Of a DNA stretch of 64,000 nt, positions 11,810-21,887 are shown piece after piece. The stretch is from Anodontia alba (lineage: Eukaryota > Mollusca > Bivalvia > Lucinida > Lucinidae): assembly GCA_964016985.1 (NCBI GenBank), contig OZ024824.1:51253587-51317586 (forward strand), in the 5' to 3' direction. The translations under genes were made by a program, and so were the position numbers. The notes below the pieces were generated by a model. That model was not told where the DNA came from. It was given only the letters and a program-made list of their open reading frames with translations, and ran no database searches. Positions within the stretch are counted from its first letter, which is position 1. The number at the start of each line of letters is the position of its first letter.

Positions 11810-12035
11810 CGTGCACCCAGCGGAGACTCAGATCAGCCTGGGCATCTTCTCAGTCTGATCAGTTTTCACTGTCTACAATTCAATTCTTTATTTTCCAAAG
11901 CCATAAAAACCTTAGAAACCCTAGCTATTAAGCAACCCATAGAGTGCACAGCGAAGACTGATACCTGTGTTGATCTGATTCTTCCCTGGGAGCCCAGTCA
12001 TTTTATTGGTTTTGTCATGCACTGGCTCAGTTATG
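11810..12035 (+). repeat. Dispersed repeat, copy 2
   Basis: This copy matches 8286-8480 through GATCAGCCTGGGCATCT and CAGTCTGATCAG, and runs up to CACTGGCTCAGTTATGG. It is diverged, and the family is not recognised. Confidence 0.45.
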
Positions 12036-12079
12036 GTAAAAACTGTTTAAATCAGCAGGCCGATTACCTTCAAACCTTC

Positions 12080-12403
12080 TGGTGCAGTGGCTCAGTTACT
12101 AGCTTGCGTCCAGGAGGTTGTGGGTTCGATCCCCGGCCCGGTCATACCAAAGACTTTCAAAATGGTATTAGCTGCTCTTTTGCTTGTGCTCGGCATTGAG
12201 AAAGCGGAACTGGTCGGTCCGGTGTCAGTATAATGTGACTGGGTGGAATGTCACATCATGTGTCTGAGGTGTGATATGTCAGTGAGGCAGCACTCTTAAA
12301 GTGAGCATTGAGCTTCCTGTCACATCCAGATGAAAGTCGCGATATGACTGAAAGATTGTTGAAAGCAACGTTACATCTGAATAAAATAAAATGAAAAAAA
12401 AAA
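12080..12403 (+). mobile_element. tRNA-derived SINE
   Basis: An RNA polymerase III A-box-like CAGTGGCTCAGTTA is followed by the B-box GGGTTCGATCCCC (12122-12134). The body ends GTCGCGATATGACTGAAAGATTGTTGAAAGCAACGTTAC, then AATAAAATAAAATG and an A-tail (to 12403). The 3' domain is shared, inverted, with the small insert at 52701-52761. This is a SINE and not a working tRNA gene: the tRNA cloverleaf is incomplete and a non-tRNA body follows. Confidence 0.75.
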
Positions 12404-12426
12404 ATTAACCTAGGAACTTTCTTTTT

Positions 12427-15359
12427 AGCTCACCTGAGCAAAAGCTCAGGGTGAGCTATTGTGATCACCCTCTGTCCGTCGTCTGTCGTCGTCCGTCGTT
12501 CGTCGTCAACAATTAGTTAGTTAACACTCTAGAGGTCACAGTTTTGATCCAATCTTGATGAAACTTGCTCAGAATGTTTGCCTCTATGAAATCTAGGTCA
12601 AGATCGATACTGGGTTACTTGAAGTCAAAAACTAGGTCACCAGGTCAAATCAAAGGAAAAACTTGTTAACACTCTAGAGGTCATAGTTTTGATCCGACCT
12701 TGATGAAACTTGCTCAGAATGTTTGCCTCTATGAAATCTAGGTCAAGTTCGATACTGGGTTACTTGGGGTAAAAAACTAGGTCACCAGGTCAAATCAAAG
12801 GAAAAACTTGTTAACACTCTATAGTTTTGATCCAATCTTGATGAAACTTGCTCAGAATGTTTGCCTCTATGAAATCTAGGTCAAGTTTGAAAATAGGTCA
12901 CTTGGGGTCAAAAACTAGGTCACTGGGCCAAATCAGCAGAAAACCTTGTTAACACTCTAGCGGTCACAGTTTTGAAGCAATCATGAATCTTGTCAAAATG
13001 TTTGTCTTGATGAGTTCCAGGATATATTTGAAACTTGGTCACTTGGGGTCAAAAACTAGGTCACCGGGCCAAATCAGCAGAAAACCTTGTTAACACTCTA
13101 GTGGTCACATTTTGGAAGCAATCATCATGAATCTTGCTCATTATGTTTGTCTTGATGAGTTCTAGGTCGAGTTCAAAACTGGGTCACGTTGGGTCAAAAA
13201 GTAGGTCACCAGGCCAAATCAGCAGAAAACCTTGTTATCACTCTAGCAGTCACATTTTTGAAGCAATCCTCATGAATCTTGCTCAAAATATTCGGCATGA
13301 TGAGTTCTAGGTTAAATTTGAAACTGGGTCACATTGGGTCAAAAAGTAGGTCACCAGGCCAAATCAGCAGGAAACCTTGTTATCATTCTAGCGGTCACAT
13401 TTTTGAAGCAATTATCATGAATCTTGCTCAAAATATTTGTCTTGATGAGTTCTAGGATAAGTTTGAAACTAGGTCACTTGGGTTCAAAAACTAGGTCACC
13501 AGGCCAAATCAGCAGAAAACTTTGTTAACACTCTAGCGGTCACATTTTTAAGCAATCATCAAGAATCTTTTTTTTTTTTTTTTTCCTGGAAAATACTTTA
13601 TTGGGCCACTTGGGATCAAAAACTAGGTCACCAGGCCAAATCCTTGGAAAACTTTTTGAACATTCTAGAAGTCACATTTTTTAAGCAATCATCATGAATC
13701 TTGCTCAGAATGTTTGTCTTGATGATTTCTAGGTCAAGTTCGAAACTGGGTCACCTGGGGTCAAAAACTAGGTCACCTGGCCAAATCAGCAGAAAACTTG
13801 TTAACACTCTAGCGGTCACATTTTTCAAGCAATCATCATGAATCTTGCTCAAAATGTTTGTCTTGATGAGTTCTAGGTCCAGTTTGAAACTGGGTCACTT
13901 GGGGTCAAAAACTAGGTCACCAGGCCAAATCAGCAGAAAACCTTGTTAACACTCTAGCTGTCACATTTTTGAAGCAGTCATCATGAATCTTGCTCAGAAT
14001 GTTTTGTCTTGATGAGTTCCAGGTCAGGTTTGAAACTGGGTCACTTGGGGTCAAAAACTTTGTTAACACTCTAGCGGTCACATTTTTTAAGCAATCATCA
14101 TGAATCTTGCTAAAAATGTTTGTCTTGATGATTTCTAGGTCAAGTTCGAAACTGGGTCACCTGGGATCAAAAACTAGGTCACCTGGCCAAATCAGCGGAA
14201 AACCTTGTTAACACTCTAGCGGTCACATTTTTCAAGCAATCATCATGAATCTTGCTCAGAATGTTTGTCTTGATGATTTCTAGGTCATATTCAAAACTGG
14301 GTCACTTGGGGTCAAAAGTTAGGTCACCTGGCTAAATCAGCAGAAAACCTTGTTAACACTCTAGCGGTCACATTTTTGAAGCAGTCATCATGAATCTTGC
14401 TCAAAATGTTTGTCTTGATGAGTTCTAGGTCAAGTTTGAAGCTGGGTCACTTAGGGTCAAAAACTAGGTCATAGGGCCAAATCAGCAGAAAACCTTGTTA
14501 ACACTCTATCGGTCACATTTTGAAGCAATCCTCATGAATCTTTCTCAAAAGTTCGAAACTGGGTCACTTGGGGTCAAAAACTAGGTAACCAGGCCAAATC
14601 AGCAGAAAATTTTGTTAACACTCTAGTGGTCATATTTTTGAAGCAATCATCATGAATCTTGCTCAAAATGTTTGTCTTGATGATTTCTAGGTCAAGTTTG
14701 AAACTGGGTCACATGGGGTCAAAAACTAGGTAACCAGGCCAAATCGGCAGAAAACTTTGTTAACACTCCAGAGGTCACATTTTTTAAATAATCATCATAA
14801 ATATTGCTCAAAATGTTCGTCTTGATGATTTCTAGGTCTAGTTTAAAACTGGGTCACTTGATATCAGAAACCTGGTCACCTGGCTAAATCAAAGGAAAAC
14901 CTTGTTGATGCTCTAGACGTCACATTTTTGAAGTGATCATCATGAATCTTGCTCAAAATGTTTGTTTTGATGATTTCAAGGTGATGTATATTTCTCTATC
15001 CAGTGACTTTCTTAAGTTTTTCCGTTTAGGTCAGTTTCTCAGTAATTATTCATCCTACAGAGTGAAATTTGGTACTTGTGAAGTGTTTGTGTTTAGGTCA
15101 GTTTCTCAGTAACTATCGCTCCTACAGCCAGTGATACTTAGTACATGCATACATCTTAGCATGGCCTCTTGAGTGCAGTCATCCATATTTGGCCTTGACC
15201 TTTATTTCACAGTCCATTAGACATGCTACATTGTCTTACTTGTTAATATAATCATTTTGAATTTTGATCAGAATGTTTGCCTTGATCAGTTCTAGGTCAG
15301 GTTCTGAAAGTGCTATGATGCTCAGGTGAGCATTACAGGGCCTTCATGGCCCTCTTGTT
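12427..15359 (+). mobile_element. Family A pearl-like element, complete copy
   Basis: The head AGCTCACCTGAGCAAAAGCTCAGGGTGAGCT is a hairpin, followed by CCGTCGTCTGTCGTCGTCC. About 18 tandem modules of ~140 bp follow, each with TTAACACTCTAGCGGTCACA, AATCATCATGAATCTTGCTC, TTGTCTTGATGATTTCTAGG and GGGTCACTTGGGGTCAAAA. The 3' end holds two GTTTAGGTCAGTTTCTCAGTAACT blocks, a GGTGAGCATTACAGGGCC-type hairpin and CTCTTGTTT. It is bordered by T-runs on both sides and has no coding capacity. It serves as the reference for interpreting the broken family A copies. Confidence 0.8.
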
Positions 15360-15427
15360 TCAGGTTGAAATCTATCCGATGGATAAAATTTAATGTCATA
15401 CCCGTACTTGCGCGGGTCCTTTTCTAG

Positions 15428-15452
15428 TATATATATATATATATATATATAA
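15428..15452. repeat. (AT)n microsatellite
   Basis: An uninterrupted run of AT dinucleotides of about 24 bp between family A copies. Confidence 0.95.
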
Positions 15453-15566
15453 ACTTTTAAAATCTTTTTATCAAATACTAACAGCAGATTTGCAGATTTT
15501 GTTGTTTTTTTTAAAAAACAAAACAAAACAACAACACAAAAACCTAGCATGAATCTCTTTATTAGT

Positions 15567-15781
15567 CAGCTGAGCAAAGCTCAGGGTGAGCTATATCTGT
15601 CATCGTCTAGTTAAGCTATTGTGATCACCCTCTGTCTGTCATCTGTCGTCGTCCGTCGTCCTTCGTCAACAATTAGTTTGTTAGCTCACCTGAGCACGAA
15701 GTGCTCATGGTAAGCTATTGTGGTCAGTCAATGTCCATCGTGCGTCGTCCGTCGTGTGGCATCAACAATTGCTTTAAAAGC
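15567..15781 (+). mobile_element. Left arms of nested family A and family B elements
   Basis: 15567-15682 contains one or two family A heads (CAGCTGAGCAAAGCTCAGGGTGAGCT, then GTGATCACCCTCTGTCTGTC) ending in AACAATTAGTTTG. At 15683 a family B head begins (AGCTCACCTGAGCACGAAGTGCTCATGG) and runs to TTTAAAAGC at 15781, where the Polinton-like element interrupts it. Family B continues at 24521 and family A at about 25161. Confidence 0.7.
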
Positions 15782-16165
15782 AGCAGCAGGGAGGGCGAAT
15801 GGACTTTTTTTTGTAAATGGTTACGTATACCCATAGAACGGACTTTTTTTTGGGCCCAAAAGGGCTCCCACGTACACAAACAATTGGCAACTCTGTACGT
15901 CGAGACGACTTCGCTGTACACAAACAATAGGCAATTCTGTATGTACGTCAAGATGACTTCCTCGCAGAGCTCGGGCGTGCGGCGGCGCTTCCTGAGGCCC
16001 GAGCACCGTGGCCCCCAAGTGAGCATAGTGAGAGCCAGTGCCCCTGGGGATGGCCCCCTGCCCTCGGCGGCCCAGGGGCTCTGAATGCAAAAAAGGAGGC
16101 ATCATGCCTGAGCCCCTGGGGACGGCCCCCAACCTCGCCGGCCCGCGGCTCTGAACGCATTGCTC

Positions 16166-16173
16166 CTTTTATA
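16166..16173 (-). promoter_or_regulatory. TATAAAAG motif facing the left element end
   Basis: TATAAAAG on the minus strand would direct transcription towards the element's left terminus. The same motif is preserved at 24122-24129 in the right inverted repeat, so it also faces outward there. No convincing gene lies between it and the terminus. Confidence 0.35.
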
Positions 16174-16186
16174 CATTCCAATTAGA

Positions 16187-16495
16187 CTGTCGGCCTCAGT
16201 GGCTCAGTTGAATGTGTTGTCCGACTGGAGACCAGGAGGTCGCGGGTTCAACCCCCGCCGAGGTCGACAACATTCTTTCGTGGAGATTAATCATGAAATA
16301 TTTTCTACGGTCATTCTCTCCCTTCCGCTGATTCAAGAAGGGCAGTTGTCAGTTTCTGGCGAAAGAATGTGCACAATACTGGTTAACCGCTTAGAGGACT
16401 AAGCCTGCCCAGTAAACGTGTGGTTAGGTAAATTGACCACGCTCGACATGACCCCATTGGGTTGACTGGGCCGTAAAACCGCAACACAAACAAAC
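16187..16495 (+). mobile_element. tRNA-derived SINE inserted in the left inverted repeat
   Basis: ATTCCAATTAGA is duplicated at 16175-16186 and 16496-16507. The right inverted repeat keeps the undivided site (TCTAATTGGAAT, near 24109-24120), proving the insertion. The head has an A-box-like GTGGCTCAGTTG and a B-box-like GGGTTCAACCCC. The body continues through TTCCGCTGATTCAAGAAGGGC and ends GGGCCGTAAAACCGCAACACAAACAAAC. A 5'-truncated relative lies at 36891-37087, and a diverged one at 62366-62645. Confidence 0.85.
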
Positions 16496-16540
16496 ATTCC
16501 AATTAGAGAAATGTAGTACTTTCCATATGCCTGAGGTACC

Positions 16541-16816
16541 ATGAAGGGTCAAAACACATGCCAGTGGCTGGTTATTGGCTCTACGGAGCTTTGTGGCAAG
16601 AGCTGTTTGGGGGATCATTGCAAGAGTCACCTCGCCCGCCTGAGATGAGGTCCCGGCACACAGCCATGCATGGTGTGTGGTAAGGGTGTCAAAAATCGAT
16701 TCGGGCTATGTCTTGACTGTGGTTACCATAAACCTCTGATGTGTGCCTGGCAAAGGAGTCATAGGGCTTTCATGGCCGAGTTTAAACGTCTGGCGGCAAT
16801 CGAAATTCCCATTTAG
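16541..16816 (+). pseudogene. Small zinc-binding protein, left inverted-repeat copy (broken)
   Basis: This is a 92-codon frame equivalent to the intact gene at 23800-24075. It keeps the same start ATGAAGGGTC and the same stop after IEIPI. It is interrupted by TGA at 16646-16648, where the other copy has CGA (Arg), a CpG-to-TpG change. The Cys pairs (CMVCG; CLDCGYH in the intact copy) remain readable downstream of the stop. Function is unknown. The position at the head of the polymerase arm suggests an early or regulatory role, which is inference. Confidence 0.7.
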
Positions 16817-16852
16817 ACGGGAGTAAACGGTTACGTATACCCATCCGACACC

Positions 16853-17218
16853 ATGGATGAGTACATCGACCAGCTTCTTGCTGAGATGCAAATGCCGGGC
16901 GAGCAGCCCATCCCGACCCCACGCCAGCGAAGGCCTATCCCGACCCCGCGCCGTCACCCGACAGCTGAGATGGACGCCTACATCGAGGAGATCCTTTCAC
17001 AAATGCCGGGCGAGTGGCCCATCCCGGCCCCACGCCGGCGAAGGCCTATCCCGACCCCACGCCATCACCCGATGGCTGAGATGGATGGCTACATCGAGGA
17101 GATCCTTTCAGAAATGCCGGGCGAGCAGCCCATCCCGGCCCCACGCCGGCGGCCCATCCTCGAGCCTATTCCAGAAGCTGAGAAAAGACTCCTCCCCCGG
17201 CCACTTCGACCACAGTGA
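16853..17218 (+). CDS. Repeat-rich leader protein heading the polymerase arm
   Basis: A 121-residue open frame starting at CACCATGG, a good initiation context. It holds three imperfect ~40-residue repeats, each with an acidic helix (MDAYIEEILSQMPGE type) followed by a Pro-Arg segment (PIPAPRRRRPIPTPRHHP type). The first unit reads MDEYIDQLLAEMQ. It ends at a TGA where the right inverted-repeat copy reads TGG, so the ancestral frame probably ran on into the arm-specific protein. No known family is recognised. A leader or scaffold region at the N-terminus of two different polyproteins is the simplest reading. The frame in +2 is an antiparallel artefact of the same repeats. Confidence 0.55.
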   Translation: MDEYIDQLLAEMQMPGEQPIPTPRQRRPIPTPRRHPTAEMDAYIEEILSQMPGEWPIPAPRRRRPIPTPRHHPMAEMDGYIEEILSEMPGEQPIPAPRRRPILEPIPEAEKRLLPRPLRPQ

Positions 17219-19290
17219 CCACCGACCTGGATGATCATGTCCCTCATCCAGTAAGACTCCCGGCTTATGAGCCGTGGGTCGAGATACTTAATGACGCAAA
17301 AGACGAATTCGAGGTAGATGGTGCCACCGCGGTCTTCTCCACATGGTGGGCTGAAGGAGAAGACCTGCTGGACATCGGTTATGTCGAGATCGCCGACAGC
17401 ATGCATGCCAGAGCCGGCAGGTTGGCACTGGACGCTCGGATGGCCGACGTCAGGGCTACCCAACTTCCGGCGGCTCTCCCAGGGGGCATGGAGTTTATTC
17501 TGAAACTCAAGTTTCTCCGGGAGAAAGCTGAAGATGATTGGGTCCTTGAAGACAAGTTTGATCCAGTCCGGGCTGAGTGAAAGAAGGGCCGGGGGGGTCA
17601 TCGAGGTCGCTCGGAACACAAGCCCTGGGATATTGACTGGAATCAACAGTGTGTTCTATCAGAACGCCTACCCTGTCACCGCAGTTGTCTATGGCCTCTA
17701 CCCCATCAGGGATCCAGATCCTGCCAACCTAGCTCCGTTAAGAGACGGTGACCTCAACTGTGTGGCCCAGAGAGTTGTGGAGCACTTTGAAGCTACAAGA
17801 TTGGGAGTGGAGGGTCCGTGAGACTGGAGCCTTGGTTGATGCCGTGGCTGAACTGGAAAAGATCCTCAAAAGAGCAATCATCCTGAGGGACATTGCTGGT
17901 GAGGACATCTTCAACAGTGGCAAATATGGTAGAGGTGGGAATGGCGGCCATCGACCCATAGAACTCATCTACCACAACGGCCACGCCTGGTCCAAAGACC
18001 TCCACTTCCCCCAGGCCCAAGAGGTTCACATCTACGAGGGCAACATCTGGCGCGCCATCCGGGAAGTCACCCAGGGTGAGCCATTAGCAGTCTGGCTCCT
18101 GAGGGCAGCCAAGACTGACAGCTCTCTGTCGACCAGTTCGTGCTCCAGGACGGCCGCACCTACAGGACACAAGAGGCCCCCGAAAGACTCGAAGCGATCT
18201 GCACCGGATTAGGCAACCCCGAGCTCGCGGACAGAGCCTTCGGCGAAAACCACGCGGCCAGCATTATGGCAAAAGAAAAGAACAGCTGGAAGCCAACCCC
18301 AGCCAGCCTCCTCCCGGACATCGAGAAGGCTTGTGTGGAGCATGGGCATGGCGGACTCTGGAACTCGATGGGTTATGACACGAGGGAAGTCACTTCTATC
18401 AACATGAAGGCCTGCTACCCGGCCTCCTTCCAGGGCATGGGTTAAGCGAAACCCTATTTCGAGCGGTTCGAACATCTGACTCACCGCATGACCCATGTAG
18501 CAATCAATGGCCCTCTTCCAAAAGACATTGGCACAGGCTTCGCCGAGATTAAAGAATGGGAGTTTGATGCAACCTGTCATCCTGTCATCCCTGCCTGGTT
18601 CGGGAAGCATTTCGCCTCCGAAAGCGGCGGTTGGGCCCCGACACAGCTCCTTGCCTTCCTGACAGAGTGTGGCCTGCTGAGGTCTCTCAGTCAGGGAGGC
18701 GATCATCTCCTTCGAGAATCAGACTGAGGTCTGGTTGCCCGAGAGCAGGGACCAGGCCTGCTCCGTCATCGGCAAATTCACCCAGGGCAGCAAGGCAGAT
18801 GGAAAAAGGCTAACAAGGAGGCTGGTGACCGACTGCGGCGAGCTCGACTACCTTGTCTGGGACACCCGCCTTTTTGGTCGGAGCGCCAATGAAGTGCGAG
18901 CTTGGTCACATCCTCACCTACTACGATGGCTCTCAACCACAGTTCACCCATTTGAGGGCCTCGATGCTGGCCTACGCCCACATCAACCTCCTCTATGCTT
19001 TCAAGGTTTGAACCCGACGAGGCCGTCCGAGTGGCGACCGATTCCATCTATGTAAAGAAAATGGCGCTCTGCAAGCTCGAGGGGGTCGGGGCCTACAAGC
19101 CTCATGAGGTGCACCCAAAAGGGTATTGCCGCATCTGTCTCACCTGCCGCAACAAGGCAATCCCGAGGCCACCACGAGATGGGATTGCCCCAGCCCAGTG
19201 GCGTGACAAGGGCGAGAGCCTCTTCATGCCGATGGAACACGCAGCCTACCTCGCTAAGCCTGAATACAAAGCAACAAAAAAAGGACCTCA
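17219..19290 (+). pseudogene. Family B DNA polymerase (protein-primed type), degraded
   Basis: Readable blocks shift among frames. VEILNDAKDEFEVDGA and GDLNCVAQRVVEHFE (about 17275-17790) are followed by AELEKILKRAIILRDIAGED (about 17845), then an exonuclease-to-palm region. A polymerase motif A-like SINMKACYPASFQGMG lies at about 18397-18444 (YP corresponds to SLYP). FTHLRASMLAYAHIN follows at about 18935. The motif C-like VATDSIYV lies at 19031-19054 (TDS at 19037-19045). Frames change near 17820, 18140, 18730, 18890 and 18990, and a TAA interrupts at 18443-18445 just after motif A. Family B assignment rests on the order and spacing of these motifs. Protein priming is inferred from the inverted repeats and Polinton context. 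The 3' end runs towards the helicase without a clear stop. Confidence 0.7.
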
Positions 19291-20640
19291 CTCCCAGCAC
19301 CGTGCCGCGCCGCGATGATGCCCTGACCCAACATCAGCTGAGCTACCTAAACGGCGGCGGGGGCAGCGGCAAAACCAAGTGAGCGATCGAGCTCATCCGT
19401 ACCAGAAACCCCCTCATCTTCACCCCGACCCATCTCCTGGCCAAAGAGATGCGGGCCAGGGGCGTCCAGGCCCAGACCTATCACAGTTTCTTCCGCTGGA
19501 GCGGCCAAACCGACTGGACGCCCAAGTGGATGAGACAGAAATTCGTTCCCCGTGTGATCATCTGGGACGAGGTCTGCACAGTGCCCCGCACCACTCTGGA
19601 AACCTTCCTCGACTGATTCGAGGGTCGGGGCATCCAGGTCATCTGCTGTGGCAACCAGGGGCAGCCACCCCCAATCGCCGGAGAAATGCCACTCCGCGAC
19701 CATGCCGCCTATTACGAAGAGGTCGAGGTAGACCACAGAGCCAAAGACCCCCTTCTCAAGACCCTCAAGAAGCGAATCTGTCTGCAGCCAGATAAAACCC
19801 AGTGCCAAGAGGTGCGAAAGGCGCTTCCTGGTTGCCTCGGGTGGGAACGCTTCGTGGAGGCCTGGAAGCCATGTGATCTCATCTTGACCTCGAGGCAGAA
19901 GGTTCGCGACCGGGCCCAGAGGCTGCTGTTCGAGTGCCATGAGAAGTGTTTCCCGGACGTCCCCGTACCTCTGTTATATCGTCCCAAGGATACTCGGCGG
20001 CAAAACATCATGGTCACCATCCCAGGGCCCTTGCTGGATGGCAGGCCAGACCAGCAGGAACTCGTCCTGAACGACGTTGTCGAGGTGCCCTTGAAATATG
20101 CCTGTGAGGTCCTCGACGGCAAGTGGGGCCAGGACTGGGCCCTCGGATACGCCCTCACAGTCCACTTAAGCCAAGGTCTCACCGTTGCAGACCCCCAAAA
20201 GGTCTGGATTATCGATGACTATCTTCAGTGGTCCAATCTTGCCTACCTGGCCATATCAAGAGTGGAGTATCTCAACCCGCCAGAGGCTGCTGTTCGAGTG
20301 CCATGAGAAGTGTTTCCCAGACATCCCCGTACCTCTGTTATATTGTCCCAAGGATACTCGGCGGCAAAACATCATGGTCACCATCCCAGGGCCCTTGCTG
20401 AATGGCAGGCCAGACCAGCAGGAGCTCGTCCTGAATGACGTTGTCGAGGTGCCCTTGAAATATGCCCGTGAGGTCCTCGACGGCAAGTGGGGCCAGGACT
20501 GGGCCCTCGGATACGCCCTCACAGTCCACTTAAGCCAAGGTCTCACCGTTGCAGACCCCCAAAAGGTCTGGATTATCGATGACTATCTTCAGTGGTCCAA
20601 TCTTGCCTACCTGGCCGTATCAAGAGTGGAGTATCTCAAC
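19286..20640 (+). pseudogene. SF1 (Pif1/RecD-like) helicase, degraded, fused to polymerase
   Basis: Visible motifs in order are Walker A GGGGSGKTK (19352-19378), a thread FTPTHLLAKEMRARGVQAQTYHSFFRW, Walker B VIIWDEVC (about 19555), motif III-like GNQGQPPPIAGE (about 19651), motif V ALTVHLSQGLTVADP, and motif VI-like NLAYLAISRVEYL. This is a superfamily 1B pattern. The frame joins the polymerase frame across an A7 run (19276-19282) one base out of phase. TGA codons interrupt at 19380-19382 and 19615-19617. A 364-bp tandem duplication (19913-20276 and 20277-20640) repeats the C-terminal third and changes frame. In the element's active ancestor this would unwind DNA ahead of the polymerase; fusion to the polymerase is inferred from contiguity. 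Confidence 0.75.
19913..20640 (+). repeat. 364-bp tandem duplication inside the helicase
   Basis: AGAGGCTGCTGTTCGAGTGC begins at 19918 and again at 20282. Both units end in GGAGTATCTCAAC (20276 and 20640). The copies differ at only about ten positions. Because 364 is not a multiple of three, the second unit reads in a different frame. Confidence 0.9.
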
Positions 20641-21030
20641 CAGCTCGAGCGGGTAGTGTGCCCCCCAGAGGAGGGCTCTGAGGGTGGGCCGCTCACAGAG
20701 CCTGATGAGTCATCGCTCCGCAAGACCATCATAAAAAAGCTGGTGGGCTACAAGTGGCAGGACCAAGCCAAGGGGCTCAGGTTTAGCCTGAAGGTTGATC
20801 ACATCCTGGCCCTGAGGGAGGCCCAGGGCAATCGCTGTGCCGTGTGCAATATCCAGCTCCTATGGGCTTGGGAGCTGAAGGACACCCAGCAGTTCAGCGT
20901 TGACCGATTTGACGTGGGCCACATCCGCGATATCATCCGGCTGACCTTTTTGCCAGTCAACCTGGTCACTTCGCTGTTCAGAGCGGCTACGATGCTAGAC
21001 AGCCGAGCCACCCACTCTGTTGACCTCTGA
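20641..21030 (+). pseudogene. HNH/endonuclease VII-like C-terminal module
   Basis: Continuous with the second helicase unit in one frame, the protein reads LKVDHILALREAQGNRCAVC, then LLWAWELKDTQQFSVDRFDVG, then HIRDIIRLTFLPVN. The pattern CxxC...SVDR.D..GHI...I.LT resembles recombination-endonuclease VII/HNH proteins. The usual second Cys pair (LTCxxCN) is replaced by LTFLPVN, so zinc binding would be lost. A stop follows at 21028-21030 (TGA). It overlaps the end of the minus-strand integrase tail to tail. The nuclease call is tentative. Confidence 0.5.
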
Positions 21031-21845
21031 CCCGAAGGGAGGCGCATCTCCTGAGCATACTGGTGTCCAAAGAGCCGCTCAGCCAGGGTCCGGTTCCAGC
21101 GCTCCAAGACGCCTTGGTCCCGGTGGATGTCAACACGTCCACGTCAGACCTCAACCCCGTGTTTGGCGAGCAGCTGGATCACCGCACCCATGAACTTGCG
21201 CCAAGGGTCAACCTGAAGGAGCTTCGGCCACCACAAGGGGCTCTGCTTGTAAATCTGAGCCAGGCCATCGGCGACCTCTGCCGGGGTCTTGCTAGTCAGA
21301 GGCTCAGCCTCTTTGCAGCATGAGGCTACATCAACGACTGTGAGAGCGTAGCTGAAGGTTTTCCGCCCAACGCGGTTGTGTGGCAGAAAAAGCAGATCCG
21401 CCTTCGGCCGCGGTACACGCCGTGGGGCAGGCAGATAGATCTGTCAGATGGCCTGCCTTTTGAGCCAGTCCTTGGCCTGCTGCTCGGTCACTTTTGCTGC
21501 AGACGCCAGCTTCTCGATGGCTGCAAGCCCCTTCCAGTAGCCCCGGGGGCTGTAGTATAGGGCAGGGAGCTTACTGTCGGCCTTAGTATTCAGCAGTCCG
21601 ATGAGCCTCCAACATGCGGACGCCACAGGCTCAGGAAGCTGTCCAGTTGTCGCCCGGAGGTTGGTTGGGCCAGCCAACATCCCTGCAGCGAAACGCATTG
21701 CGGTCTTCTCATCTTGCCGCCAGAGCTCAAGCCACTTTTGCGCGGTATCGATCATGGTGTGGGCCAGAGGGCCGGGGATTTTGTGGCGGCTGGCGCAGTG
21801 GCCGACCTCGAGCATTGCGCAGTAAAGCTCTTCGGGAAGACCCAT
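20945..21845 (-). pseudogene. Retroviral-type (rve, Polinton) integrase, two stops
   Basis: The minus-strand frame from 21845 begins MGLPEELYCAMLEVGHCASR and holds a helical N-terminal part. A DDE core follows: PKADLLFLP (first Asp), LTVVDVAS, LLQVDPWRKFMGA (second Asp), then VDIHRDQG and LERWNRTLAERLFG (Glu). Only two TGA codons break this single frame (21444-21446 and 21144-21146), both between conserved blocks. TEWVARLSSIVAALNSEVTR follows. The enzyme would process the AG...CT ends and insert the element with a 5-6-bp duplication, consistent with the AAAGC repeat seen. The C-terminal limit is approximate because it runs into the opposite-strand HNH region. Confidence 0.75.
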
Positions 21846-21887
21846 GATATAGGGTCGCAGAAAACAGGCTGTAAATTAAAATGCGCC

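Larger units (their letters stand above)
7666..12077. other. Intron sequence without a recognisable gene
   Basis: This part of the last host intron has no supportable coding region. It contains A- and T-homopolymers (near 9030, 9858, 10865), a near-duplicate ~50-bp sequence around 7990-8090 (CCAGCAAGGAGACCT twice), two foldbacks (9257-9323, 10517-10649), and two copies of a dispersed repeat (8286-8480, 11810-12035). The open frames at 9182, 11003 and 11575 have no domain, splice or family support. Confidence 0.6.
15782..17245 (+). repeat. Left terminal inverted repeat of the Polinton-like element
   Basis: It matches the inverse of 23175-24520 apart from a SINE insertion (16187-16495), fewer copies of a 64-bp repeat, and point changes. 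It contains terminal GTACGTCGAGACGACTTC direct repeats (15894-15960), a GC-rich block, the small zinc-protein gene and the leader ORF. The inner limit is approximate: similarity fades after GACCTGGATGATCATGTCCC. Confidence 0.85.

Noticed and set aside
11575..11931. 118-residue frame
   Set aside because: No domain and it runs into a dispersed repeat; no splice or start context.
12080..12150. tRNA gene
   Set aside because: A and B boxes are present but the cloverleaf is incomplete and a SINE body with A-tail follows. The same applies at 16187, 49864, 50373 and 62373.
17089..17646. 185-residue open frame on the minus strand opposite the polymerase
   Set aside because: It is antisense to readable leader and polymerase blocks and has no domain; GC-rich sequence produces long antisense frames.
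18209..18706. 165-residue minus-strand frame
   Set aside because: Opposite strand of the polymerase motif A region; the + strand explains the conservation.
19379..19795. 138-residue plus-strand frame
   Set aside because: Wrong frame of the helicase; Walker B and later motifs read in the neighbouring frame.
19347..19940. 197-residue minus-strand frame
   Set aside because: Antisense of the helicase Walker A/B region.
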